In this document: one piece after another, positions 8,786 to 23,700 of the stretch
Layout: each line of letters opens with the position of its first letter
How positions within the stretch are numbered: the stretch's first letter is position 1
Assembly (NCBI GenBank): GCA_036365455.1
Contig: JAWQUS010000004.1
Location: forward strand, 7,571,501 to 7,635,500
DNA: 64,000 bases
Origin: Macrosoma leucophasiata
Lineage: Eukaryota > Arthropoda > Insecta > Lepidoptera > Hedylidae
Direction: 5' to 3'
Translations under genes and position numbers: made by a program
The notes under the pieces: generated by a model
The model's input: the letters and a program-made list of their open reading frames with translations, nothing else
Databases searched by the model: none
Told to the model about the DNA's origin: nothing

Positions 8786-11700
8786 CTGAAATCATAAATT
8801 CACAATTACAAATTACCTTACACAAGTAAAAGTGAAGGTATTTTAAATAAAGTAGAACATCGCGTCAGTTATTTCAAGGCTGGTCAACCGAAATGCGGGC
8901 ATATTTAGTTGGTAACTCGAATGACATGAATTTGAGTCCACTATATATAAGCCACTATAATGCAGTTTAGTTCAGCTCAGCTACTAGTCAAGCGTATAGC
9001 TGATGAAGTCATGTGATTGAAGGGAAGGGGCTAGACTGAACCTCCTCCGAAGGGTCTTTAAAGTACCTTGAGCTGTGTGACGATCCTCTGCGCCTCCCAA
9101 AGCTGCTGGTCTCGCGCGTTGGTGATAAAACCAGCGTGCATCTCGGCGTGTATTTGACTCAACAGCGATTCCTGTTTGCGCAACTCCTCGTTGATTTCGT
9201 TCGCCGTGTCCGGGAAATCAGCTGGAATTGCCGCTAAAGGTGGCACGTACCTGTAATATTTATTTATAAAATAAAATGTTCAATGTGCTTAGTATTTTGT
9301 AATTATATTAATTTTATTTATAAGTATTTAGTTTTAAAACATTGTTTCATAGCTGTGTAAATGTAATCATAGAATATCACTATTATGTTAAGGAAGACCT
9401 GGGCCGCCTAACACAAGTATATTTCTTACTTTAAAGGTGACCTCATCTCAATTAGGGTTTGCTACCCGGGTACCCGGACCCGGGTATACCCGGGTATTTG
9501 AACTTTTTTGTACTCGCGTATTTTTACTGCCAGACCCGGGTACCCGGGCACCCACTTTGGTTCGGGAATACATCGAAATCCTCGGCAAATTACAAAATTA
9601 CAAAGTAAGGTCTAAAAAATAATACTTATTAGCAAATGTGACACACAATAAAAATAAATCTAAAGAAGGCGTATAGTTTTTTAGAAAAATCTAGTAACTA
9701 TGAGGTTAGATTTGGTTATGTATTACGTTATTGTTTACGTCGCTGTGTTTTGTTTTTGTTTCGTTGGAGTTTGATTAGAAAGTTTTATTTTCATAGGTAT
9801 TGAAATACGCTAAATTCTTTTTTTTTTATGTCTTAAGGTTGACAGACAAGCACACGGGCCACCTGATGGAAAGTGATCACCGTCGCCTATGAACATTTGC
9901 AACACTAGGGGAGTTGCCAACGCGCTGCCAGCCCTGAAGGACTCTTTTGACGCCATTTTTGAAGAAGCTCATATTTTAGCACCGAGGGAACACCTCAGAC
10001 GGAAGTTCGTTCCACAATTTACACGTTCTGGGCAGGAACGAACGTGAAAACCGCACCGTTGAGCACTGCCAGGTGTCCAGTCGGTGTGGGTGGAACTTCT
10101 CTCTTCGGCGGGTAGTACGGTGCCACCGTCTCTTTTCCTACAGAAAAGAGACGGTGGGACCATGTCAAACAATTCAGCAGAGCACTCACCATTGTTGAGA
10201 CGGTACAACACGCACAGACTCCCAATGTCTCTGTGCAGGCACAGATGTTCGAGCCTGTCTGTAAGTCTTGGATCGTTAACAATACGAACGGCGCGTTTTT
10301 CTAGGGAGTCAGGTGGACCAAGCTGGTATTTGGGGGCTCCCGCCCACAAATGAGAGCAGTATTCCAGATGGGAACGCACTTGGGCCTTATAAAGCTGTAG
10401 TAGCTGCCCCGATGTGAAATGCTGCATCACTTTGTTAAGCACACCCAACTTTTTGGATGCTAACTTGGTCTTACACTCAATGTGACTCCCGAATTGTACT
10501 TCGTTCGATATGTCAACGCCCAGGATACCGATGCTCTTATGCGCAGACTTGTGTCTTCGAGGGGTTAAACTGTACTAAATTAAGTCGACCCCAATCCGAG
10601 ACCCGCTCCAGAGAGTGCTCGATTTCAGACACAAGTCTAGTCCTGCTTTCCTCGATAAGTGTCCGAGAGGCATTTGCACGGCTAGTGTAGTGTGCATCTC
10701 CCGTACTATCATCGGCATAGCAATGAAAATTGGAGTTTTGCTCCAATATTTCATTAATATGCAGAAGAAAAAGCGTGGGAGATAGCACAGAGCCTTACGG
10801 CACACCAGCGTTGATAGGTTGTTGTCGTCGTCGTCGTCGTCTGTCTGAGCGCTGACCGTCAACTAAGACTTGTATATAACGCTCAGACAGAAAGCTGGCT
10901 GTCCAGTTGCATAGCCACTCGGGAAGACCGTAGGATGAAAGTTTCGCGAGGGGTGCCCTGTGTCAGACCCGGTCAAAGGCCTTAGCAATGTCCAGGCTTA
11001 CAGCCAATGCCTCCCCACTCTTGTCCAAGGCGTGGGACCAATGGTGCGTGAGATATACTAGAAGATCATCAGCAGATCTGCCATGACGAAATCCATATTG
11101 GCGGTCACTGATCAGCAGATGATCCTCTAGATACTCTATTATTTTCATAGAAGTGTACAAAATATTGGTTGTTATTGTTGACAATTTTAATATTGTTCAG
11201 TGAACGCTTAGTAATTGAATTAAATGTTATTAAAACAAAAGAAAAAAATGAATCTAGTGGACCTATAAAATTTTACTAAACGATGGTTTACTTTTCGTTG
11301 GCAAAATGGATAGATCTGTATCTGGAGTGTAAAAATATATTTAGAAAATACAGAATAAGGAATCAGTACGGGGTGCAATATACCCAAAATATTATCTCTT
11401 AAAGGTTCTTCAAGAAACGTTTCATTAAAACATTGAGATAAAGTACCCACATATAACAAAGATCGAAAAAACAGAACTTTACGTCCGAAAAAGAAGTGCT
11501 ATTGACATCGTTTTCTCAACCTGAATCAGAACAAAGTTTAAGCCTAGTTCCAACAATTAACAAATTTTTCTACCTTCTACTAAAATTTCCGAATTTGTTG
11601 CACGCTTGGTTGCACAAGACGGTATTTCCACTCGAACTGTTTAATATATATATATATATATTGAATGTACTTTAAGTTAAGGTGACTTATTGAAATACTA

Positions 11701-14700
11701 CACACACTCTTTCGTAATATACAACATAATTATAAGAAAATTGTATCTTTTTCTGTAATAATTGTAAATACCCGGGTACCCGGGTATATCCGGGTATATG
11801 CAAAATTAATACCCGGGTATTAAAAAATTTCGGGTATTCGAAAACCCTAATCACAATGTATAACGTACGTTTTCCTTAACAAAAAATCAAAGGATTTTTT
11901 GTTAAAGAAAACGTACGTAACTTCACTCTTGTAATCCCCGAAGGGGTAGGCAGAGGTAAATGCATGCATACAATCATATATTTTAGTGGTACAATGGAGC
12001 CTGAATTTTCCACTCACTTGGTGAGATGCACGTCGGGGAATAATTTTTCCGCCTTGGTGATGAGGTACGTTAGCAGGTTGAGTGACATGTTGAGCGCCGG
12101 ACCCATCGCCGTCGCTATCGTTTGTATGTTGGCGTGGTTCACCTGAAATATACGAGTATTATTATTAATTACTAGCGATCCGCCCCGGTTTTTTCGTCGG
12201 TACAATTTAGTTGTTGTTATTGTTCAAAATGTATGGAAATGGTGGGTGGATGAATGGTGGCCTGAGGGAATGTTAATATTGTACAAAAACGTATCATTGA
12301 CGAAGATATTTTATAATTTGAATTTTAGCGTTCAATTCACCGGTGTTTTACCACGCTGTTACGTGATAACGTGCTGCGCTGCTTTATATGAGCAATTTTG
12401 AGTAAATTCACTACTCGCATAGTTTTTAAATATTACATTTTAAAATCAATGAGCTATTGACTATTATGTTTCAAAAGCAATATATATTTTATTTTTCCTA
12501 TTCACTTTGAACACTAAAAACAAATCAGTCAACATCTCTATTGTCGCTTTTACTAATGAAATACCTTTATCTGTCTACAGAAGTATAAAATAGTAATAGT
12601 ATGGGTAAAAAAATTAAAAAAGGCATGTTCCGATGGTTCGGGCACATAGAAAGAATTTCGAACGAGCGTATGACTAAACAGACATACAATGCGAATGTGG
12701 ATGTCTGCAGAGGCCCAGGAAGACCAAGATACCTACCATGACCAAATAGGTCGAGTTCTGTCTGATGGTGGGATCAAAAGTCTTAGGAATCGGCGTTCAT
12801 GTATGAAGAGAATGATGAAGGTAGACAAGGCACGAGAGGTATGTTAGGGCTGGGATATCTGGCACTCTACACTGTCTGCCTACCCCGTAAGGGACCTGGC
12901 GTGAAGATACATACAGAAGTATAAAACTGACCTGTTCATTAGCTACGACGCTCTCGAAGTGTCGCATCAGCCAACCAAGCAAGCTATGATTGCAAGCAGG
13001 CAAATTGTTCACTAGCGCTTGAATTGTGACCTCTCTCTGCGGTTCGGCTATAGCCGTCGCTTGCTCGAACTGCCCGTGGAGTTCTTGCGTCAATATCGAG
13101 TCTGGGAGTTCACTGAAATGTTAATAAAGATTTTTTTTTACAATAAATATGTTTATTGTTCTAGAAAAAGATCACATTCATTGTTTGTCCTATCATCTGA
13201 CGTAGCGTGAGCTGTATCTCAGCTGACAGTTCCTTTCATCAATTCTACAACAAACTAACACAACCAAAAAAAAAAAACTTATTAAACAACTTTCAAAATC
13301 ATACTAAAATAAAAAACCTTCTACACATACAATCGTACGTCACATACATCTAAAATACAATCGTTCTAACAACACACATAAACAAATCATTTTTATTGAT
13401 TATTCAATGGTAGTGTTCAGCACTAACGTGTTAGACGGTAATGTATCATCATATCAGTCGAAAAATGTGGACTGCTGGACCAAAGCCTCCGGGACATAAA
13501 GGGGTATATGCCATAATCGCCACGCTTGGCATGCGGATTGGCGATCGCAGTAGGGGTAGTTTTATCGCAGGGCGCTGCTGCCCATCTTGCGTTATTGCAC
13601 TTACTACCCTATTGGAATGGTTTGACCGCCATTGTTCGGTTGACTGACTGCACTAGTGGAAGAATTTTCTTCCAGTAGAAGAAAATTCTTCCATTAGTGG
13701 GCTGTGGGGTCGTCACGTCCCGACGCGGCGACGCCTAGAACGGTAATGCTAGGTCCAGTAGTTATTATCACAGAGACATAACAAGATACACAACAAGTAA
13801 GGTCTCACAGGGTTAACAAAGCATCTGAATTTCGATTTCTGGTTTTTGTATAGACTGCAGTACACACTTAAACGCAGTATTGACGAAGATATTTTAAAAT
13901 GTTTTGATTTCACCATACAATTCACAAGTTTTAACACTAATGTGACGTCATCAGGAGAATTTTTTACTGGTGGTAGAGCTCCAGTGACGGAGCTCGCGGG
14001 CGTAGGCACCACCGCATTACCTAATATACTTCCCGCAAAATGGTAGTGTTCAGCACTATCGTGTTCCGGTCAGATGGTAATGTACGGCCCTGCATAGATC
14101 TTTGCAGCACACTGCCTACGTAAGCACTAATAGTCCGATATTGGTCATAAGTTATCAAAATAGTTGACTAACGTCACATAAGTAAGGTGCGAAAGAGATA
14201 ACGCTCTACAGATCCGAAGAAAGCCGAAGTCTCCCTCCGAAGGTCGATGTGCAATATTTCCAGCTGAGATGGTCAAGAATTTTTAGATTTACAGTATCTA
14301 TATTTAGTCCTGTAGAATCAGAGCTGCTGTTTCGATTAATAGACAGATCAGAGGTTAATTACCTTATGAAGCTTTTGAGCATGGCACACGCGACTGGCAC
14401 GTCCCAGTGGTAGGGGAACGTGGGCCCGCGGTCGGTGAACAACTTGCGAAGTTGCTGCAGTTTTATCTTGTCGGGCTCCGCCCGGTAGATCTGGTTTGAT
14501 TTTAGTCCGTGTGCCTGAAATAATTAGGACTCTAATAGAACTATTGTCAATTTAAAAACAATAATATGATGATGAATAAAAAAATATATTATATATACGA
14601 TACGATATATACGATTCGTCCTAGACTTACATTCGCAGCAATACGCGCGCCGAGTTAGTGGAGCGGATCGCTCCATTTAAAGCATAAGGTATTACTGGTC

Positions 14701-17700
14701 GCTATATAAGTGAATCCGCACCGGCTCCGCACGGTTTATTTGCAACAACTCATCCCTGACTATTGTTAACTTTTCTTATTAATTTTGCTAAATACCCCAG
14801 CCCAATATTATTTCATTCATCCATGGGTGAATCGAGCGCGAATAAGGTCAACGACGAGAATGCGAAATGTCTCCTTGGTGTCTCTGAGTTTTGACAGACT
14901 CCATTTGAGTTTTGACAGATTTCTGACTTTAACAGAAGAGGGGAGCAAATGGGAATATTTGTCTTTCACAACCTTCCACTTCCAAAGCTACGGTTAGCTC
15001 AAGCTAATTACCTAATAATTATTACCTACTAATTTGATAAGGGATTGGCGGTGTGCGGTCATCGTGCCTTTGTATAAAGGTAAGGGATCACGTATGGACT
15101 GCAACAGCTATCGAGCGATCAGTTTGATCAGTTTGGCAGCTAAAGTGTATGGGAAAGTCTTAGAAAGAAGAATGAAAGAGAAGTCCGACGGGTTGTTGTG
15201 GGATGCACAGGGTGGTTTCAGAACTAGAAGAGGATGTATGGATCAAGTTTTCTCCCTCCGCAACATCGTAGAGAAGCATCTGGCTGTGAGCCAGAAGATG
15301 TACATAATGCTGTACTTACTCCAACGCTTTTATATGGAAGCGAGAGCTGGGTATGCAGGAAAGAGCATGAAAGTAAGTTAAACGCGGTCGAGATGAGATC
15401 TTTGCGCAAGATCTGCGGTGTATCACTCACCGATCGCGTTCGTAACGAAGATGTAAGAAAGAGGCTTTGTGTGAATGATAGTATCGGTGTAAAAATGAAA
15501 AAAGGCATGCTCCGATGGTTCGGGCATATAGAAAGAATGTCGAATGAGCGAATGACTTAACAGATATACAATGCGAATGTGGATGTTTGCTGAGGCCCAG
15601 GAAGACCAAGACTGACCTACCATGACCAAATAGGTCGAGTTCTGTCTGATGGTGGGGTCAAAAGTCTTAGGAATCGGCATGCGTTTGAAGAGAATGGTGA
15701 AGGTAGACGAGGCACGAGAGTTATGTCAGGACCGGGATATCTGGCGCTCTACTCTCTGCCTACCCCGTTAGGGACCTGGCGTGAAGATACACACACTAAT
15801 AATTTCATAATTTGAGCTGAAAAAAATCCACCGCTGGACAAATATCTCAGGGGTGGCAACGTATTTGAATTTGACTTCTGGTTTTGTGGGGCAATAAAGC
15901 ACGAAGCACAACCGAACAACTTGGAGAAACACTGTGGACGCCCTTTGACCCATCAAGGGGACTTAGGACATTAAGTCAAAAGTAAGTCTGGTGGGAAGCG
16001 CGCATGGCTCCGCGGCTGGTGTAGATCGTAAGCGATCTACTCGGTTAAGCAATACGTGCGCTGTCGGGTGTGCGATGGGTGACAGCTAGTGGCATATTAT
16101 AATGCGCGTTGCCGTGCTTCTGAGGGCACGTGAAGCCGTCGGTCTCGGTTGCTATCGATAGATAGCAGTCGTTAAACCTTGTCGTAGGTCTTATGGGCGG
16201 TTTGAAAAACATCCGACAGCGGGTTGGCCACTAACCCGTATCTCCACCAACCTGCCCAGCAGTGGGACGTATAATGGGTTGCCATTAATTAATAAGTCTG
16301 GTTTTGTGTAGATGTCAGTAGGCTGCAGTCATCGCTTCAGATCCGTATGAACTGCATGCTTGTTTGCCATCTTAGTTACATAAGAGAAAGGTTTGCCAGT
16401 GATCACTGATTCATACCTGCAAGAAGTCGATGCTGTCTCGCACAACAAGAGGCAACCCGGTGTCGTCGTGACATCTTGACCGTTCGACAGACTGATGTAA
16501 CGGCACGCCGAATATTGGCAACGCAACTGTAATGGAAAACGTGTGATGTTGATTCAACTTACTTACCTAAACTGAGTTAGAATAGATGATATACAAGGCG
16601 GGCGCTCTCAGCCTAAATAAAGTAAGTGCAACTGCCTAAGTTAGTTGCGGAAGGACACATAAGACATATGCGATTAGGGATGGTGCAACTTTCGCTCTAA
16701 TATTAACAAAAGTGTTTTATGACTATGGGACAGAATTTTTTGAAGGCACATTTGGAATGCTCCACTGTATACTCAGTTTTAATTGCTATCGCATTGTAGC
16801 ACCCTGTACTGTACGTTATAAAACTTTTTAAGTAGCCAAAAATGAGCATTGAGAGAAAAAGATGGATGAAATAAACACGCATGATATTTAAAGTGAACTG
16901 TTGTTTTGTTATCTAATGAGTCAGTGTTACAAAAATACCATAAAGTTGTAATCTGTCTCACACTGTATCCTTGTCATTATTTTGTGCCCATGTGCGAACG
17001 AATTAGGAACATATTTAGAAATGTAAATACAAGATTCGACTAAGAGAGGGCTTGAGTGCTTGCTATTTTCATGTTATGGTGGCAAACAAGCATGCAGTTC
17101 ACATTGATTGTTAGTGAAATCTGCAGCATATAGACATCTACATAAAAAGCGAAGGTCAAAATGCAGATGTGTTGCCACCCCTGTGGTTTAAGATGTTTTA
17201 CCTCTGTGATACTTATTACAGAGCCATATATTACACTACTAATCGGAACACGATAGTGATGAACAAAGCCATTTGGCGGCAGATAGATTAGGCAATGCTG
17301 TGATACCTTCGAGCTCCGACACTGGAACTCTACCACCAGTAAAATTTGTTGCTATTTACTAAGAATGAAAACACAGGACGCTTACGAATTATTTATCTGT
17401 TCCCTTAAAATTTTCTAATTTTTTCCCTAATCTGAAATTACGTGACATTTAGTTTGTGTAATACTAAATGTCACGTAATTTTAGTCCTACGGAGTAAAAG
17501 ATCACCATCAAGCGTGGCAACACATCTGAAATGTGACCTCATTTGTGATCTTTTTACAGATATATATCTATAGGCTGCAGTATTCAGTTACCTTCAACAT
17601 GAACGGTATATATTTATTCATTATTCTCTGGGCCTGAAGAAAAACACTTGTTACCCATACATAACCATCTTTCGTAACAGCACTGAGTAAGGGACAAACA

Positions 17701-20700
17701 TAAAAAAATCGGTTTACAATATTTAAAAACAGATAAGCAATTTAATTGTAACTTGCGCTCATGAATGTGATAAAATTTAACCTATTACCGCCTAAAAAAT
17801 ACAGAGATCCGCAAAAGAAACAGTCAATACACCGCTACACATCTTTGATGTTGATCAAATACCGAAAATATAAGCTAGTAAATTACAAAACAATTTTGAT
17901 ATAAAACCCTCACCGCCTATTGTAAAGCCTTTTAAAAATGGATTCATAATAATGTCAAAATATCACTAACTTCGCAAACAACCAGCGTCAATGTGCCCCG
18001 CGAATGTACTGCCCGCTGTTATCTCTTGCCTTGAACGGCTTGTTTTGTTTTCTCATTAGCACAGATAAATTATGGCACCTGATGTTTTTATCAGCGCTAT
18101 CGTGAATAGTATGCTAAGTTAGCAGAGACTAGCAGTCACTTATTCGGTCGCATGACTACTCACATTTTCTTAAGGGGTTCACACAGTTCACAGTCCTACT
18201 TACTTACTACAGTCTTCATATGGTCTGTTGTTTTTAAAATAATTGTGTATGGTTATCGGACTTCGAATCCTTTAATATATTTGAATTCCTACACAAATAA
18301 AACACATGTCTTTCAACTTAATCCTAGAAAGCATTCGTTACTACCATTCAACCTTAGGATTGGGTGGGGAAAAACGTTAGTAATACATTAGTTATTGGGT
18401 ATTCTATAATTCTATACTAAGACTCCGCTGTCCGTCAGCCCGTCTGTCATTCGTGGGTGCTGTTATACACACACAAAACATACACAGACATCCAGGCTCG
18501 AAACAAATATCTGTAGGCCATACAAATATTTCTGCAGGTGCGGGGATCGAACCCGCGACCATCGAAACAAGCGGTTTTCACACACCGCTGGACTAATCGG
18601 ATCACCAGAAACGTAGTAAATTACTGCAACGAAACTTGTGTATTAGGCCATTGGACAGTAAGGACAGTAATGCCCAGTAGTTTCGGCTTCCTATCACTCA
18701 TTGGAGACAGTTACAAGGACTTCAATTAATCAACTAGATACCCAGCAACTAATATGCCGTCAATATGAACCTACCCATACTTATATATTTCAAAATCAGG
18801 CTGAAAACTGTCAGGGAACTCGCTTCTTATCCAAAATCAATCAAATATTACACTTATTACAACTGCACAAGTAACTCATGTGGTAAAGCGACCAATTTTG
18901 TGAAAGTACATTTATATCAACTTACATAATACTAAGCGAGCCTGTCTAAACATGTCCTAGAAACTTCATACATATTTATCGCGTTTATGTCATCGTATTA
19001 AATTAATTAACTTACCTCCTAATGTGAAAATCTCTTCGAAAGGAATGCCCGAAGTGACGATAGATGGAGCTTTTGTTAGTTTCTTATCTTTTTTATCTTT
19101 ATCTTTCTCCTTGACCTTTTCCTTATCTTTATCCTTAACTTTGTCTTTGTCTTTTTCTTTAACTTTGTCTTTCTTGTCATCCTTCAGTTTCTCCTTCGAT
19201 TCAAGTTTGAATTTTGCCTTTTCTTCTTTTTCCTAAGGACAAAGTATGTTGCTTTAAATTTGAATCCGATATTTTTAAACATACTATCAAAAATCTTCCC
19301 GGTCATCTAAAAACACAGCAAATTATGCTATACTGCTGTACAAATAAGGCACCGACGTGACCGATCGGGCACTTCTTTGATTAATTACTATTTAAATAAT
19401 AATTAAGGCTTCAACGCGCTTCCAAACGGAGAGCTGTGTTTTTTTTAAGGCATACCTAATATATAAACATATTAAATTTGATGCGTGTTATTATTGCCGC
19501 TACAGCAAAAAATATTAAAAATAAAAATGTTTAAGTGAGACTCAAGCGTGGCGATTATGGCGAGGCTTTGGTCCAGCGGTGGACATCTTTCGTCTGATAT
19601 GATTAATGTTTAATATTGAATAGGCCACCCTTTAATACAAGAAACGTATTTTTAGGGAGGTTTTCAATATTATATGTATAGATACGCTCAACATAAACTT
19701 CTTACTAGTAGGTACTTATAAAATTAATGATCAAGAACCTCTCAAGACAAGTGCGAATTCATCTCGCACTTGGAAGTTTTTGCCTAACAGATTGTTTGAA
19801 AATACACAGAAACTAACAACGGATGACTACCAACATCAAACACTTCCGTGGTTTCAAATCTAAAAAATTACAAATTTTCAACGATTTTTTTAAACACAAA
19901 AAATCACATCCTGAAAACCGAGCACAAATTTACAAAACGCACGAGAAACGAAACGTCCGTGAGAAAAATCTTCTGAAAAATTGAACAAAAATAAGGGCAA
20001 CCTTTGTAAATACACTGCGCAGGTGATGCATGTCGCGATTTCAAAACACAACTGATTCAACTGAATAAATTATGCCTTTGTCGAGTGTTTACCGCCAAGG
20101 TCGTTGCTGCCTACCACTGCTTAAAAGTGAAATTATGTATAAGTTACGGGCCAGTGGACCGTGGTAAATATTATTATGGTTTCCTTAATCCTAAATTTGC
20201 ATACAAAACATCTCGCGTCTAATTATATAATATGAAATCTAGAACAAGGTGTCTATTATGAGTGATGCGCGAATCTCTTGAAAGATAACGCTGCCTTTAG
20301 CCGTGGAATAAGTACCTAATCGTACATATCTTGGATAATTCGCATTCCCGTACTTGGGGGTTTTGGGCAATCCTCTCTTCCCTACCTAAGGCTGCTCGCC
20401 CACATCAGACAATCGATGACCAATTGTAGGAGAAAAATAGAACGTACTGATACGTCATAGCAAAACGAAGCGACTTTTTGTAGGACGCGTGCGTTGCACT
20501 ATTGCTATCAGTACGTTCTATTTTTCTCCTACAAAAAAATTGGTCACCGATTATCGGACGTGGGCGAGCAGCCTAAGACTCCACTGTCCGTCTGTCTGCC
20601 ACCATCACCAGATTGTATCTCGTGAACTGTGATAGCTAGACAGTTGGAATTCACAAATGATGCAGGTATTTCTGTTGCCGCTATAACAAGAAATACTAAA

Positions 20701-23700
20701 AAGAGAATAAAATAAATATTTAAGAGGGGTTCCTATACAACACACGTGATATTTTTGCTCAATATTAAGGGTAACCGGTAGACGCTTGAGATAGACATAT
20801 AATATTTACTTAGTTAAATATTCAGTTCAAAATAAATATTACATAAAAAAATTTTTTTTTATGTAATATTTATTTTGTACTTTTTCAATTTTGATTAAAT
20901 AGTACAGACACAACCCTCCCCCGAAATACATGTAGTTTATTTTTTAGTGAAACCTGAATAAGAGAAGATTTATTTATTGTAGGAAATCCTAAACACATGG
21001 GTCCGACTCGCACTTGGACGGCTTTTTATGTGTTCAGTTACTTTCATGACAAAAGAAGCTGAAATATATCATTTTTAGTAATTAATTATTCTAAAGTTTG
21101 GCGCGGTGTGACGAACAAAATAGAATCATCTAGTTTAATTACCTACGCACTAAGAAAGAATAGGACGTTAACTTTACTACGTAATACCTGTTCATTTAAG
21201 TCGGAAGTCTGAGATCTGAGTTGAGCAGTAAGGAAATATTCGGTGATTTCGGTGATTGTTTTACATGACATAATGTTTTTTTTTGCACCGAGTATTGGCG
21301 GATGGTAAATGCAATATTTCAACATAAATCAACCTGAGTGCCTAGTGCGAGATTTTATTCACTCTTAGGCAAATTCGATCGCGTAAGAGTAAACGCAGAT
21401 TTGTATGGAATTGAAGGAGCGTCATCCATTCGCCGCTAGATGACGCTCCTTCAATTCCATACAAATCTGCGTTTACTGTTACGCGACCTCGATCGAAAAT
21501 CGCGATCGGAAATCTCGCACTAGGCACTTTGTTGTTTTTACAAAAGAATGTCAAAACTGTATTATTTAAATACTAAATAAAAGTATTTTATATTAATTTC
21601 TTAGGAAAACATATAGTGATAACAAACATAAAACCATAGGTACAACATTTTAATATTAGGTTGTTAGCTCTTAACTTGAGACATTAGAGAAAAATAGAAA
21701 ATAAGGTAAACTATACAAATAGAAGAATAATAATGTACAAACAAATGAAAATAAGTTTTTCGATGCTCGAGGTACGCAATCGCTAAAATCTCTCTGAGCG
21801 CTCGTCTCGCCTTAAAAAATCACTGATGTGATAAGGCCCTAAGGGAATATAAAAAAGTCTTTAAAGCAATTATGTAAATTGTATTTAGAGCTTAATTAAG
21901 TTTAGAGATACAATAATAAATTATTATATTTCTGTAGAGCATCAGGTATGTTTGCAGATGCGCATGTAAATTGCTTTTACACAACTATGCGTAAAAGATG
22001 CACTTCCTTGTGTGCAGAGTGCGGGCCAGCCCAAACAGTATCTTAAATATGATCGCGAGTAGACTATATTGCATTTATGTCAATCACTGCAGTGCCGTTT
22101 CTCATAGGTTGAGGCTGTAGTGTGCCGCTGATGTAATCTAGCTTAGGTATTTAGATTTGTATTTTTTATTTTTGTTAAAATTTAAGTCATTTTTTATACC
22201 TTTATAGAATTTTAAGTTATTTCTGCTATATTGAGTCCTGGTCACTTGAATAAATGATAATGATTATTAGTATAAATACGCTTACAGATCTTAGACATCA
22301 GGAATGGTAATGCATCTTCATTTAATCCTTTGATTTCTCTGTGGATGTTAGTACCTGGTCTACTAAGTAGAAAATTGCGCAATTTTGGTATTGAAACTTT
22401 TTTTTTGCGATCAAAGTGACAATAAACATAAAGAGTTTATATAGGTACCTAAATGATATGTGAATACTGTCGCAAAGTGCCGGCGTTACGCCATTGAGCG
22501 ACGGGCAAGAATATTGTGGCGCCTATTTAAGGAAACCTAAATTGAGTATAAATGCTTGCTGAATAAATCTAAAAGAAGATTAATAATTTTATTTTGCCTT
22601 AAGCGTTACCCAGAGTTAACGACGTAAACGAAAAAAGTTTTGTAGCTTCTGCTTTTTAACCGGCTTCGAAAAAAGGAGGAGGTTCTCAATTCGTCCGGAT
22701 CTTTTTTTTCCCACCATCAATCGTGCGTACCAGTTAGGCTGAGATCCCACCCCTACCGATCGCCCCCTGAAATTTGGCTCCTTGGACGGTCGCCCCATGG
22801 CGCCTCCACCACAACGCCGGCACGTTGCTACCAAACTTCAACACTGAAACTACCACATTAAGATGTTACCTTATCTTTCTCCCTTAATTTTTCTCTCTTT
22901 TCCTTTTCTTTCTTCTCCTTTTCCCTTTCCTTTTCTCGTTCCTTCTCTTTCTTTTTTTCCTTCTCACTTAACTCCTTTTGTTTAGATGCATCTTCAAGTA
23001 CTTTCTCTTTGTCACGTGATTTCTCACGTTTTTCTTTACTTTTAGTTGGAAATTTGAAAGACTTTGTTTTCTTAGATTTTGATGGACTCCTACAAAATTA
23101 ATAATTATCTAAATATAACTTTTTAATTTTAAGTTCTTGTATCTATCTATTGTAATCTTCTTGCACAGTCAGGGAACTTGCCGCTTATCCATAATCAATC
23201 AAATATATATTTTATTACCGCCGCTTAAGGTGCCCATATGGTCAAGTGGCAAGTTCCCTGATAGTAAATAGATATATATAATGGAGGTATTTCAGAAATG
23301 TATGGGGCTGTTGGGCCTGTACTCTGTCTATGTACAATAATACTTAAAATTATTCTTAAGAGTAGCCCCCTTATTCATAAACATACTTTAGATATGTTTT
23401 AGCTATAGAATGCTTTGTCTTTATCAGTCGCATTGTCAAATGTGCAGGCTAGAAAAAGACAAAGGAGAGATTAGCAACACTTTAGCTAAAATACGTTTAT
23501 GAATAAGGGGGTAGGAATTCAGCAATATATGTTAATCAATTTTGTAGCATATTTTTGTATTAATACAACAATTTTGTTTCAACATATTACCATATTACCA
23601 TAACATTTTACCATATTTTGGCAGAATCAAATAATTCTCCAATCCTAAATTTAATGGCATTTTATAAAGGAAAAAGAAATAAAAGAACAAATGGTGGAAA

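Noticed and set aside
19024..19236. Leu/Ser/Phe-rich plus-strand frame resembling a membrane protein
   Set aside because: Exact antisense of the Lys/Asp/Glu repeats of Rlip exon 4.
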